This document shows, one piece after another, positions 8,379 through 15,951 of a stretch of 64,000 nucleotides of DNA. The DNA comes from Gracilimonas sp. Lineage in GTDB: Bacteria; Bacteroidota; Rhodothermia; Balneolales; Balneolaceae. Every line of letters begins with the position of its first letter. The stretch's first letter is position 1. The notes beneath the pieces are model-generated. The model was given only the letters and a program-made list of their open reading frames with translations. It had not been told where the DNA came from and ran no database searches. The stretch spans positions 1,550,001 to 1,614,000 of the forward strand of contig NZ_JABURM010000005.1 in NCBI RefSeq assembly GCF_014762685.1. Direction: 5' to 3'. Made by a program: the position numbers and the translations under genes.

Positions 8379-9239
8379 ATGAGCCTTACCATAAAAAATA
8401 TCCTCTATCCAACCGATTTTTCCGACAATGCAAAGAATGCACTACCATTTGCTTTGGAATTAGCCAAAAAAACCGGGGCTATGGTACATATAATGCATTC
8501 CATTGAAGAACCCTACGACTTCGCCCCTATGGTTGAGGACATTAAAAAGAATGTGACCCGCAAAGTGAAGCAACTATACGAAGAGATGCTCGCAGACATC
8601 AAGAGTAAAAAGGAATATGAGAGCGTTAATATCAAAACCCATATTTTTGAAGGCCGTACAGTACACTCATTATTGTCAGTTATTGAGGATTATAAAATGG
8701 ATCTGGTTGTAATGGGAACGCAAGGACGCAGTGCCTTGGAACGGCTTTTCTTTGGAAGTACCACCTCTGAAGTTGTACAACAGGCAATGGTGCCGGTACT
8801 GACCATTCCGGAAAAAGCCCGGCATTCCGAATTCAAGCATATCCTTTTCACCACAGATTATGGCCCAGAAGACCTAAAGGCACTCAAATTCACAACGGAA
8901 TATGCAAAGTTGTATGATGCAGATATCAAGGTGATTCATGTAACTAAAAAATTAGACCAAAAAGCAGACTTACTATTCCGAGGCTTCAAAGACCTTGTTA
9001 GCAATGAGATCAAATACAAAAAAATGGAGTTTAAGCACATCGAATCTGAGGGGCTCCTGGAAGGAGTAACCAAAGAAGTCGAAAAAAAGGATGTCTCGAT
9101 GATCGTCATGGTGCGCTATCAGCATATATTCTCCATTATAGGAAAGAAACATTCTAAAGAAATGAGCCAAAGTACAAAGGTGCCTCTGATGGTGCTGCCC
9201 GGAAAACCTGAATCATCTAAAGGTAATGTTATTATTTAG
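8379..9239 (+). CDS. Tandem-domain universal stress protein (UspA superfamily)
   Basis: This 286-residue protein has two UspA folds. Domain 1 (about 1-145) begins with KNILYPTDFSDNAKNALPFA and contains the ATP-binding pattern GTQGRSALERLFFGSTTSEVV, so it probably binds ATP. Domain 2 (about 150-280) begins HILFTTDYGPEDLKALKF but lacks a clear G-x2-G-x9-G(S/T) loop, so it may not bind nucleotide. An ATG at 8364 is in frame, but GAGGG lies at the right distance from the ATG at 8379, which I prefer. Universal stress proteins support survival in starvation, hypoxia or oxidative stress. It sits among other stress genes and has a CCCTACA box upstream. Confidence 0.93.
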   Translation: MSLTIKNILYPTDFSDNAKNALPFALELAKKTGAMVHIMHSIEEPYDFAPMVEDIKKNVTRKVKQLYEEMLADIKSKKEYESVNIKTHIFEGRTVHSLLSVIEDYKMDLVVMGTQGRSALERLFFGSTTSEVVQQAMVPVLTIPEKARHSEFKHILFTTDYGPEDLKALKFTTEYAKLYDADIKVIHVTKKLDQKADLLFRGFKDLVSNEIKYKKMEFKHIESEGLLEGVTKEVEKKDVSMIVMVRYQHIFSIIGKKHSKEMSQSTKVPLMVLPGKPESSKGNVII

Positions 9240-9257
9240 ATCTTGAACCTGCACGCC

Positions 9258-9533
9258 ATGAACAAAAAGGAAAAACAAATCCCGCATAAATTAACAAAAC
9301 TGAAAATCGAGTTACCCTCTATGCCATCGCAGGAAACTCCCGGAATTTTGGAAGAGATAAGATGGCAAGATGACGGAGGCAATGTCAGTAACCCTATCCC
9401 TTTAAGTATCTATGAATATGACCTGCCCTTACAAACCGGGGATCTTTTCCGGGTTGTGAAGGGGGATCTCATCAGCGAAAACGACAAATACTATTACATT
9501 GCTGAAATAGAGATTATTTCATCCGCTCAATGA
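9258..9533 (+). CDS. Small hypothetical protein after usp
   Basis: The frame encodes about 91 residues from the ATG at 9258, shortly after the Usp stop, and could extend to an ATG at 9243. The sequence has an acidic, hydrophilic character with short predicted strands (ILEEIRWQDDG, YEYDLPLQTGDLFRVVKGD, YYYIAEIEII). I do not recognise a family and there is no signal peptide or membrane segment. Same strand and close spacing suggest co-transcription with usp. Confidence 0.6.
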   Translation: MNKKEKQIPHKLTKLKIELPSMPSQETPGILEEIRWQDDGGNVSNPIPLSIYEYDLPLQTGDLFRVVKGDLISENDKYYYIAEIEIISSAQ

Positions 9534-9595
9534 ATCCCCTAATGAAAAGTGGCTCTGATACTATCGTGCGATCGACTCAGCAACTCAAAAGAATC

Positions 9596-9940
9596 TTACT
9601 TTTTGATCACTTTTTGAATAGACTTATAACCACTCTTTAGATCTTTCCAGATCACTTCAATATCTTTTTTAAGAGACTCAAAAACTCCCTCACCGGCATC
9701 TTCGAGAAGCTCCACTTTTTCCTCAAGTTTTGATCTCTTGTCCCTTAAATTATTGATCCTTTGATTCAAATTATCTTTTAAAGATGCTACTTTCTCATCT
9801 CTTTTCTTTTCCAACTCTTCCAGTTCACGATCCCATTTCTTCAGATTCTTAGTGAACTTGTCGATAAAAGCTTTTCTCTTTGCCGATCTTACTTTAGGGC
9901 GTTTAGTTGCTTTTTTCTTTGCTAATACTTGTTTACTCAT
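9596..9940 (-). CDS. Lys/Glu-rich coiled-coil protein
   Basis: This is a very charged helical protein of about 114 residues. The N-terminal 35 residues are strongly basic (KKKATKRPKVRSAKRKAF), which could bind DNA or RNA; the rest is a coiled coil of Lys and Glu heptads (DRELEELEKKRDEKVASLKD). I choose the ATG at 9940, which has GGAG a few bases upstream and overlaps the end of the DUF2267 gene by 8 bp; an ATG at 9952 is also in frame. No known domain is recognised. Translational coupling to the DUF2267 gene suggests a shared role, perhaps in nucleoid or stress protection. Confidence 0.7.
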   Translation of the reverse strand: MSKQVLAKKKATKRPKVRSAKRKAFIDKFTKNLKKWDRELEELEKKRDEKVASLKDNLNQRINNLRDKRSKLEEKVELLEDAGEGVFESLKKDIEVIWKDLKSGYKSIQKVIKK

Positions 9941-10478
9941 CTCTTTCTCCATTTAGTATTATCTGATCTTTTAAACATTCATCCCAATATGCACGGATGT
10001 CTTTAGGAAGTGTACCCCGAATATCACTTAGCTCTCCTTCACTAACACGTTCGTATAATATCTTAAGAACCGCAGAAAAAGCCTCATTGGCCTGAATGTC
10101 TCCAGCCCCTTTCAGTACTTCATTTATTCGCTCCTCTAATTCAGCAACGTGAAACTTCTTTGGAAAACCACTGACGCTATATCCTTCTAAAAACATCCCT
10201 CTTATCAAAGTAGGAAGTTGAGCAGATAAGTGATGAACTTCTTCTATGGTGATCCTATCTCTGATGACATGCATTACTTCACGAAGTATATTCCAAGCTA
10301 CATCTTTTCGCTTCTCCAGGCTCAACTCATTGGCTAGTCTGTTCACCCAATTGCTGGCATCCAATACATAACCATTAAACAAGTTTTTTGGCTGGGAGAT
10401 TACTTCTGGTCTGGTTGCAGTTTTTTCAGTTTTAATTTCGGGGAGTAACTTCTCAAACCACTTTACTTCCTTTTCCAT
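9933..10478 (-). CDS. DUF2267 domain protein
   Basis: The DUF2267 core is seen in ANWVNRLANELSLEKRKDVAWNILREVMHVIRDRI followed by HHLSAQLPTLIRGMFLEGY, which is the family's hallmark. The protein is about 181 residues from the ATG at 10478, preceded by AAAGGGAA; a longer frame to 10532 adds an unlikely Phe/Cys-rich leader. DUF2267 proteins are small, helical, of unknown function and are often near stress or PHB/Usp genes. The stop overlaps the start of the basic coiled-coil gene. Confidence 0.85.
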   Translation of the reverse strand: MEKEVKWFEKLLPEIKTEKTATRPEVISQPKNLFNGYVLDASNWVNRLANELSLEKRKDVAWNILREVMHVIRDRITIEEVHHLSAQLPTLIRGMFLEGYSVSGFPKKFHVAELEERINEVLKGAGDIQANEAFSAVLKILYERVSEGELSDIRGTLPKDIRAYWDECLKDQIILNGERDE

Positions 10479-10599
10479 ATAGATTCCCTTTAGGTTTTTC
10501 TTACAACAGAAAAAAGGGAATTGGAACATCATTTAAGACAGGCACAACCCTGATAACTATGAAGGATTATTCATTACAGAAGCACTTTTGTGTAAAACG

Positions 10600-11550
10600 T
10601 CAAACTTTTTCCCGAATTCGTGGCTTTTGCTTCTCCACATGGTTTTTGTTGATCATTTCTCCCAACAAACCGGTAGAGAAAAATTGTACCCCCACTACCA
10701 TCAGCAGAATTCCTAAAAACAGCAATGGCCTGTCGCCTATTCCCCGCCCGTAGAAAAACTTTATAAATGCCATGTAAAAATTAATACCTCCCCCAATCAA
10801 TAATAACAATACTCCTACAGTCCCAAAAAAGTGCATCGGTTTTTGTAAATAACGCTGTACAAATGTTATAGTGATCAGATCCAGAAAACCATTCATAAAG
10901 CGTGAAAAACCAAACTTTGTTTTTCCGTATTTGCGGGGATGATGCTTAACCACTTTCTCAGCAATCCGGGAATATCCTTCCCTTTTAGCAAGCATCGGGA
11001 TATATCGATGTAACTCCCCGTACAAATAAATGTTCTCAACTACCTCGGCTCGGTAGGCCTTTAGCCCACAATTAAAATCGTGCAGGTTTATTCGGGCTAC
11101 TTTGCGAGTTACATAATTAAAAAACTTAGACGGAATAGTTTTAGAGAGAGGGTCGTGACGCTCTTTCTTCCATCCGCTCACCAAATCATAACCATTTTGC
11201 AACATCTGTATCATTTCCGGAACTTCAGAAGGGTCATCCTGAAGATCGGCATCCATTGTTACCACATACTTTCCTTCTGAGGCTTCAAAACCGGCTTGCA
11301 AGGCCACACTTTTACCGTAATTGTGATGAAATGAAATTCCCCGGACAGTATCTTTTTTGTCACTAAGGGAAGTGATCACCCCCCATGAATTGTCTGTAGA
11401 ACCATCATCCACAAAAATGATCTCGTAGCTGAAGTCAGCATTCAAAGCTTCATGGATCGCTTTTTCCAATTCCGGCAACGACTCTTCTTCATTATAAACC
11501 GGTATCACAATGCTTACATCGATATTTGTATGTAATTTTAGTTTTTGCAA
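10600..11550 (-). CDS. Membrane-anchored GT2 glycosyltransferase (DPM1/GtrB-like)
   Basis: This 316-residue enzyme has a GT-A fold at 11-230: VSIVIPVYNEEESLP, then VDDGSTDNSW, and the metal-binding MDADLQDDP. Two membrane helices follow (about 235-260 and 270-295), as in dolichol- or polyprenyl-phosphate sugar transferases (GtrB, ArnC, YfdH). It probably transfers a sugar to undecaprenyl phosphate for envelope glycan modification. The frame begins with TTG at 11550; no good ATG lies ahead of the catalytic motif, so a TTG start is likely. It is divergent from the MerR gene and its acceptor is unknown. Confidence 0.88.
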   Translation of the reverse strand: MQKLKLHTNIDVSIVIPVYNEEESLPELEKAIHEALNADFSYEIIFVDDGSTDNSWGVITSLSDKKDTVRGISFHHNYGKSVALQAGFEASEGKYVVTMDADLQDDPSEVPEMIQMLQNGYDLVSGWKKERHDPLSKTIPSKFFNYVTRKVARINLHDFNCGLKAYRAEVVENIYLYGELHRYIPMLAKREGYSRIAEKVVKHHPRKYGKTKFGFSRFMNGFLDLITITFVQRYLQKPMHFFGTVGVLLLLIGGGINFYMAFIKFFYGRGIGDRPLLFLGILLMVVGVQFFSTGLLGEMINKNHVEKQKPRIREKV

Positions 11551-11630
11551 AATGTATTCTTTTAAATATGTTCAGAATTGGTTTACTTTCACGGCATTAA
11601 AAACGTTCTAAAATACACTTTCTGCTTGCT

Positions 11631-11951
11631 ATGAAAAAATTGTATTACTCAATGGGTGAAGTCAGTAAACTAACAGGACTGGAGCCGCATGTGCTGCGGA
11701 ATTGGGAAAAAACGTATTCAGAATTAAGTCCCAAGAAAAACAGCGCCGGAAACCGGGTTTACAAAGAGCAGGAATTAGCGCTTATCTTTAGAATAAAGGA
11801 ACTTTTGCACGAAAGAAAGTATAGTTCTGAAGGTGTTCAGGAAATACTGAGTGAAGGTGAAAAGAAAGCAGCCCCGGAATTAAGTGCTGAAGCCCGCAAA
11901 GATCTTTCCGAGATAAAAGTGTTTTTAAATGATCTGCTCGAACGACTATAG
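11631..11951 (+). CDS. MerR-family HTH regulator, short form
   Basis: This 106-residue protein has the MerR winged-helix domain: YYSMGEVSKLTGLEPHVLRNWEKTY, then a NRVYKEQELALIFRIKEL linker helix. The C-terminal part is only a short dimerisation helix and lacks Cys, so no metal sensor site is visible. The pattern LEPHVLRNWEKTY is typical of small MerR-like proteins common in Bacteroidota, whose targets are mostly unknown. It converges with ctaA, whose stop is 20 bp downstream, and starts 80 bp from the divergent GT2 gene. Confidence 0.88.
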   Translation: MKKLYYSMGEVSKLTGLEPHVLRNWEKTYSELSPKKNSAGNRVYKEQELALIFRIKELLHERKYSSEGVQEILSEGEKKAAPELSAEARKDLSEIKVFLNDLLERL

Positions 11952-11970
11952 GTGAAAAATAAGCGATAGT

Positions 11971-12900
11971 CTACTGTTTACTTTTTGCTGCTCTCAGTAC
12001 TAATATCAGTAGAAATTGAGTACACACCATTATCGCCATTCCCACCAAGTGAAGCACCTGAAGCACGCGGGGCATATCCAGATAATACAGGCCTAAGCCA
12101 ATCATCACTTGCACGAAAACCAGTATTACATTCCACTGACCTAAAGTGAGTACTAACCCTTCAGCTTCATTCTTGATCAGGAGGTAATACAAAAACCCTC
12201 CTGCAAAAATAACCAGCCATGAAAAGCTTCGGTGTATTGGGAATATACTTCCTGCACTTTCCAGCCAAATACCTCTCGGCAATACTTCGGACGAATTCTT
12301 GATCACATCCACCGCCTCCCGCACTTGAGTTCCAAGTACAAGCTGAATCATAGATAATGCGAATAAAATTAACATTACCCATAATAGCTTCTTTCTGAAC
12401 TGCTTTTCTATACTGACCTTCAGCAAGTCACTGGTAGCTTCAAAAGTGGCATAAAGCAACGTACTTATAATCACCATGGCCACCAGCATATGCGCAGTGA
12501 TCATCCCGGCATGAAGACCGGTTTTTACAACTACTCCCCCAAGCCATCCCTGGAAAAGTACGAGCACAAATGCAGCAAATGAACTGTAAAAAACTGTTGG
12601 CTTTTCTTTGCGGTATTTGAAAGAAAGTACAAAAGTGGCAGTGATCAGCAATCCAATCAGTACCCCAACCAACCGGTTTACATACTCAATCCAGGTGTTA
12701 TACACATTAAACTGACTTGCATCAAAACGAGCAGGTAAATCAGCTAAACTTGTGGGTGGTATCCACATACCGAAACATTTGGGCCAATCCGGACACCCCA
12801 AGCCGGCCCCGGCTGCTCTAACCAAACCTCCCAGTAAAATTAGAAATAAAGTAGCTGCTACTGTAGTGATTGCGGTTTTTTGGAAAGTGTTTAATTTCAT
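11971..12900 (-). CDS. ctaA: Heme A synthase (COX15/CtaA family)
   Basis: This enzyme oxidises heme O to heme A for cytochrome oxidase. It has 309 residues and eight predicted membrane helices. The first helix is followed by the Cys pair loop GLGCPDWPKCFG, which is characteristic of CtaA with a disulfide in the first external loop. Likely heme ligands include His in TAHMLVAM, PIHRSFSW and VLHLVGM. The first canonical His (EYxHR in Bacillus) is Asn here, in WIEYVNRLVG. It is divergent from ctaB with a 79-bp gap, so both heme-modifying steps may share a regulatory region. Confidence 0.93.
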   Translation of the reverse strand: MKLNTFQKTAITTVAATLFLILLGGLVRAAGAGLGCPDWPKCFGMWIPPTSLADLPARFDASQFNVYNTWIEYVNRLVGVLIGLLITATFVLSFKYRKEKPTVFYSSFAAFVLVLFQGWLGGVVVKTGLHAGMITAHMLVAMVIISTLLYATFEATSDLLKVSIEKQFRKKLLWVMLILFALSMIQLVLGTQVREAVDVIKNSSEVLPRGIWLESAGSIFPIHRSFSWLVIFAGGFLYYLLIKNEAEGLVLTLGQWNVILVFVQVMIGLGLYYLDMPRVLQVLHLVGMAIMVCTQFLLILVLRAAKSKQ

Positions 12901-12979
12901 TACAAAAGACTGTCAAATAAGAGGAATAATAATTAAATTTCGGCTTGCTTTAAGCAATGTTTTGACGCATCAAAGTTAC

Positions 12980-13888
12980 ATGAATTCAACCGAAGAAAAC
13001 ATACTCATCAAGCGAACTTTTACAGACGTAATAACCGACTATTATCAACTCACTAAACCGGGCATCACTATGTCTGTAGTGGTCAGTATGTTAGTCGGGT
13101 TTATATTAGGTAGTGGTGCTAACATCAATCTTTCGGTTCTCATTCACGCTTTGATTGGAACCTATTTAATTGCCGCAGGTACCGGAGCACATAACCAGTT
13201 TATGGAGCGCAAACTTGACGGTTTAATGAAGCGAACTTCCAAGCGCCCGTTGGCGGATCGGAGAATTGGTTCCAAAAACGGGATGATTTATTCACTGACG
13301 TTGATTTTTTCCGGATTATTTTATCTCATCCTTATGGTCAATCCTGTGGCCGGGACTGTTTCTTTCGTAACAATGTTGATTTACCTTGCCGCTTACACTC
13401 CGATGAAGCAGGTTTCTTCTATTAATATTGCCATTGGATCCATTCCGGGGGCATTACCTCCCGTGGGCGGATGGGCCGCCGCAACCGGTAACATTGCCGA
13501 ACCCGGTATGTGGCTTTTGTTTGGAATTATGTTTTTATGGCAAGTCCCGCATGTGCTCTCCATAGCCTGGCTGTGTAAAGATGACTACTCCAGTGCCGGC
13601 TTTAAGATGCTCCCAAAAAATGATGATCAGGGATATAAAACAACCTTTTGGTCACTTCTTTGTGTGATGGGTATTTTCCCCGTAACCTTTGGCCTTTATC
13701 AACTCGAAATTTCCGGGATGATCTTTTTAGTGCTAGGAATCATCTTTGCATTGGGGTTTTTAGCTTACACTATTAAATTTGGGCTCGACCGAACCAAAGC
13801 CAATGCCAAACAGATGATGTTTGCTTCCATTGCCTATCTCCCGCTGGTTTGGGTTGCCGTGTTTTTAGACCGGTTTATTTCTTTTTAG
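12980..13888 (+). CDS. ctaB: Protoheme IX farnesyltransferase (heme O synthase)
   Basis: This protein transfers a farnesyl group to heme B to make heme O, the substrate for CtaA. It has 302 residues, several membrane helices and the UbiA-family motif region NQFMERKLDGLMKRTSKRPLA. A second conserved region is FLWQVPHVLSIAWLCKDDYSSAGFKMLP, typical of CtaB/CyoE. The frame runs back to 12752, but that extension is antisense to ctaA; the ATG at 12980 begins MNSTEENIL and gives the family length. The gene is divergent from ctaA. Confidence 0.94.
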   Translation: MNSTEENILIKRTFTDVITDYYQLTKPGITMSVVVSMLVGFILGSGANINLSVLIHALIGTYLIAAGTGAHNQFMERKLDGLMKRTSKRPLADRRIGSKNGMIYSLTLIFSGLFYLILMVNPVAGTVSFVTMLIYLAAYTPMKQVSSINIAIGSIPGALPPVGGWAAATGNIAEPGMWLLFGIMFLWQVPHVLSIAWLCKDDYSSAGFKMLPKNDDQGYKTTFWSLLCVMGIFPVTFGLYQLEISGMIFLVLGIIFALGFLAYTIKFGLDRTKANAKQMMFASIAYLPLVWVAVFLDRFISF

Positions 13889-13899
13889 TGAATGATGGT

Positions 13900-13948
13900 G
13901 GACCGGGGACGGATGACGGGCTTATTCTCATTCCCAACCTCCCGGTCC
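13900..13948. terminator. GC-rich hairpin between convergent ctaB and esterase-like genes
   Basis: GGACCGGG (13900-13907) pairs with CCCGGTCC (13941-13948) around a 33-base loop that has further G-rich repeats (GGGGACGGATGACGGG). It lies in the convergent gap, so it may end transcripts from both sides or be a dispersed repeat. There is no long T tract, so a classic rho-independent terminator is not certain. Confidence 0.35.
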
Positions 13949-13972
13949 CTGTTATCTTGAGACAGCATCTAT

Positions 13973-14770
13973 CTATTTATCGAACACAAACTTTATGCCG
14001 GCGGCAAAAGAAACCGGGTAGGTATTTTCATAATTGCTGTCCGTGTATTTAACCGATTCAAACTGCAGCCATGGGTATTGGGCGTTATCGATCGTATTAA
14101 TAAGCTTTGTACATAGGGCCCGGTTGTTACTTGTGGAGAATGAAAAATGCAGTTTTTTATTCGATCTGCTCTTTGAATGCGTTTGATTTTCGATCAGGTT
14201 AATTAATGCCCTGGCATATGGACCTGATGGATCGGTAGCGATAAAATTATCAAAGACTGAAGGCTCCTCATCCTCTAGAAACAGAGCCACGAGAACGATG
14301 CCTGATTCACTGCCTTTTCCGATAAATGTCCGCGAAGTATGGGCAGTATATGTTTCCCCTACATATGCGGCCATATCTTTGAACAGTTCATAATGCTCCT
14401 GGTAGGTGTCCGGTTCCGCATCCACATCAGGAATGCTTTCTAAAGAAACTACAACTGCATCAAAACCTTCAATTTGACGGACGCCGTCAATTACTTTCTC
14501 AAATTCATCCATGGCGATCTTGAAATGTTGCTCGGTGTAATCAATTAAAAATATGGCCGGAAGATCTTTATTCGTGTCATATGCTGCCGGTAAGTAGATC
14601 TTCCCTTTTTCCATCTTCCCATTTGATGGAAAGGTAAATGTTTCTATCCTTGATGAAGCCTCAGTTTCGAAAGTAGCTGTAATGCTATTAACATCATGAG
14701 AAAAAGAAGCATTGAGTACCCCGGCCGCTAACATGATAAAGCCCATCGCATAGTTTAGCTTTGTTTTCAT
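13973..14770 (-). CDS. Exported esterase-fold protein, likely catalytically altered
   Basis: This 265-residue protein has a signal peptide (about 1-23) and looks like a member of the esterase D/enterochelin-esterase-type alpha/beta hydrolase group: FPSNGKMEKGKIYLPAAYDTNKDLPAIFLID near the start, then VVVSLE and EELF-type segments before SRTFIGKGSESG. In relatives that last region reads GHSxGG and carries the nucleophilic serine; here GKGSES does not align cleanly with GxSxG, so the active serine may be lost. The assignment is moderate. It converges with ctaB. Confidence 0.55.
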   Translation of the reverse strand: MKTKLNYAMGFIMLAAGVLNASFSHDVNSITATFETEASSRIETFTFPSNGKMEKGKIYLPAAYDTNKDLPAIFLIDYTEQHFKIAMDEFEKVIDGVRQIEGFDAVVVSLESIPDVDAEPDTYQEHYELFKDMAAYVGETYTAHTSRTFIGKGSESGIVLVALFLEDEEPSVFDNFIATDPSGPYARALINLIENQTHSKSRSNKKLHFSFSTSNNRALCTKLINTIDNAQYPWLQFESVKYTDSNYENTYPVSFAAGIKFVFDK

Positions 14771-14953
14771 TTCTGTCTCGTTAGAATTGCAAAAACCATT
14801 TCAAGAGTCTTTCTCTCAAAATGACGACAGTGCAGGCATATCACCATTACTGTCCTTTTTAACTTTACTTCGAAGGCAAGTTGTTATTCAAATAAAGTAA
14901 AATGGATAAAACGGAGTTAATATCAAATTGCTATTCTTTTGAGTGCTTGGTTT

Positions 14954-15016
14954 AAGGCGGAGCCTCCGGTAGGCATCACGGAGCAGAGCACCGTGACGAG
15001 GGGAAACTTTTTTAAT
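14954..15016. repeat. GC-rich REP-like double hairpin
   Basis: CGGAG-C-CTCCG (around 14958-14968) is followed by TCACGG (14976-14981) and CCGTGA (14991-14996) with a 9-base loop, and a T6 run at about 15009-15014. The stretch is much richer in G+C than the AT-rich flank. It lies between the ends/starts of the esterase-like and RDD genes. It could be a dispersed repeat or a terminator; I have seen only one full copy in the window. Confidence 0.35.
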
Positions 15017-15025
15017 CTCATTCCC

Positions 15026-15769
15026 TCACTTCCCATGAATAGCATTATAATCCTTAATAACCGTTTTCAGGAATTCATCGCCCCGAAGGTCATGGTCTTT
15101 CACGCCTAAACGATCTTCTATTTTCTTGCGGGTTTTCTGAAGCATGAGGAACCAGTTGTCGTAGTCGTAGTGAGAGCGGGAATCGAGCACTTCTTTTATG
15201 ATGCGGATGTCTTTGTCGGCCAGCTCAGCCACTTGTGGAAATACCGGTTTATAGGCATCCGCCACTTCGGCAAAGAGGGTATTATCCAGCTTCACATTCT
15301 TGCGCTCTTTGATCACGCAAGTCTTGCCCAGGATATCTCCTATTCGCTGTCCTTTACCGTTCATGATCACTGCTACAAAAGCAAGCACTCCGCTGGTCAT
15401 GGTGATCTCCACCAGGCGAAACATCCATCGAACCAGATAACCGCTGAGCGTAGCCCGGGTTCCGTCCACCTTCACCACGCGAATACCTACAATCTTCTTA
15501 CCAAGGCTGTATCCGTTTGAAATCAACTCCGAGATCAGGTGATACAACATCATTGGGAGCACCAGCACGATATATAATATCCATATATTATCCTGAATGG
15601 CGCTTTCCGGATTTGCCCCGATATCATTCACATATCCCCAGATCCATATCACCACCAAATAATACACCCCGATGAAAAAGCCATCCAGGAAAAAGGCAAG
15701 GATCCGTTCTCCCACCCCTGCCGGTTCATAGCTCAGTTTTACATGCTGACTGGTTTCAATTCCTACCAT
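15026..15769 (-). CDS. RDD-family membrane protein
   Basis: This protein of about 247 residues opens with MVGIETSQHVKLSYEPAGVGERILAFFLDG, the RDD-domain N-terminus (first membrane helix with an Arg, then Asp-Gly). Three or more membrane segments follow up to about residue 150, including LIGSL-like turn SLGKKIVGIRVV and QRIGDILGKTCV, the second RDD motif. The C-terminal 90 residues are soluble and charged. The frame extends to 15844, but 15769 gives the normal start. It is divergent from the SpoIIM-family gene and is part of the cluster with MoxR and DUF58 proteins; RDD proteins have been linked to transport, but the role here is unknown. Confidence 0.88.
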   Translation of the reverse strand: MVGIETSQHVKLSYEPAGVGERILAFFLDGFFIGVYYLVVIWIWGYVNDIGANPESAIQDNIWILYIVLVLPMMLYHLISELISNGYSLGKKIVGIRVVKVDGTRATLSGYLVRWMFRLVEITMTSGVLAFVAVIMNGKGQRIGDILGKTCVIKERKNVKLDNTLFAEVADAYKPVFPQVAELADKDIRIIKEVLDSRSHYDYDNWFLMLQKTRKKIEDRLGVKDHDLRGDEFLKTVIKDYNAIHGK

Positions 15770-15951
15770 GTGATTGATGATTGTAAATTTTTGATTGATG
15801 AATGCACTCTGCGCCCAACAAATGACGCTCGTCCGACTAACCAATCTTAGATTATTAAATAAGTCATTCTATTTACTATCTTCTTTGCGAACAAAGCGAG
15901 CGTGAAGTTATGTCCATGCTCGATAAAACGAAAGTGGATTAATCCATCTGA

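Noticed and set aside
9536-9543. CCCCTAAT after the small gene following usp
   Set aside because: It matches the stress box by sequence but lies in a convergent gap and not at a promoter, so it is probably chance.
12752-12979. N-terminal extension of ctaB antisense to ctaA
   Set aside because: The frame is open, but the 76 extra residues have no CtaB similarity and lie inside ctaA; the ATG at 12980 fits the family.
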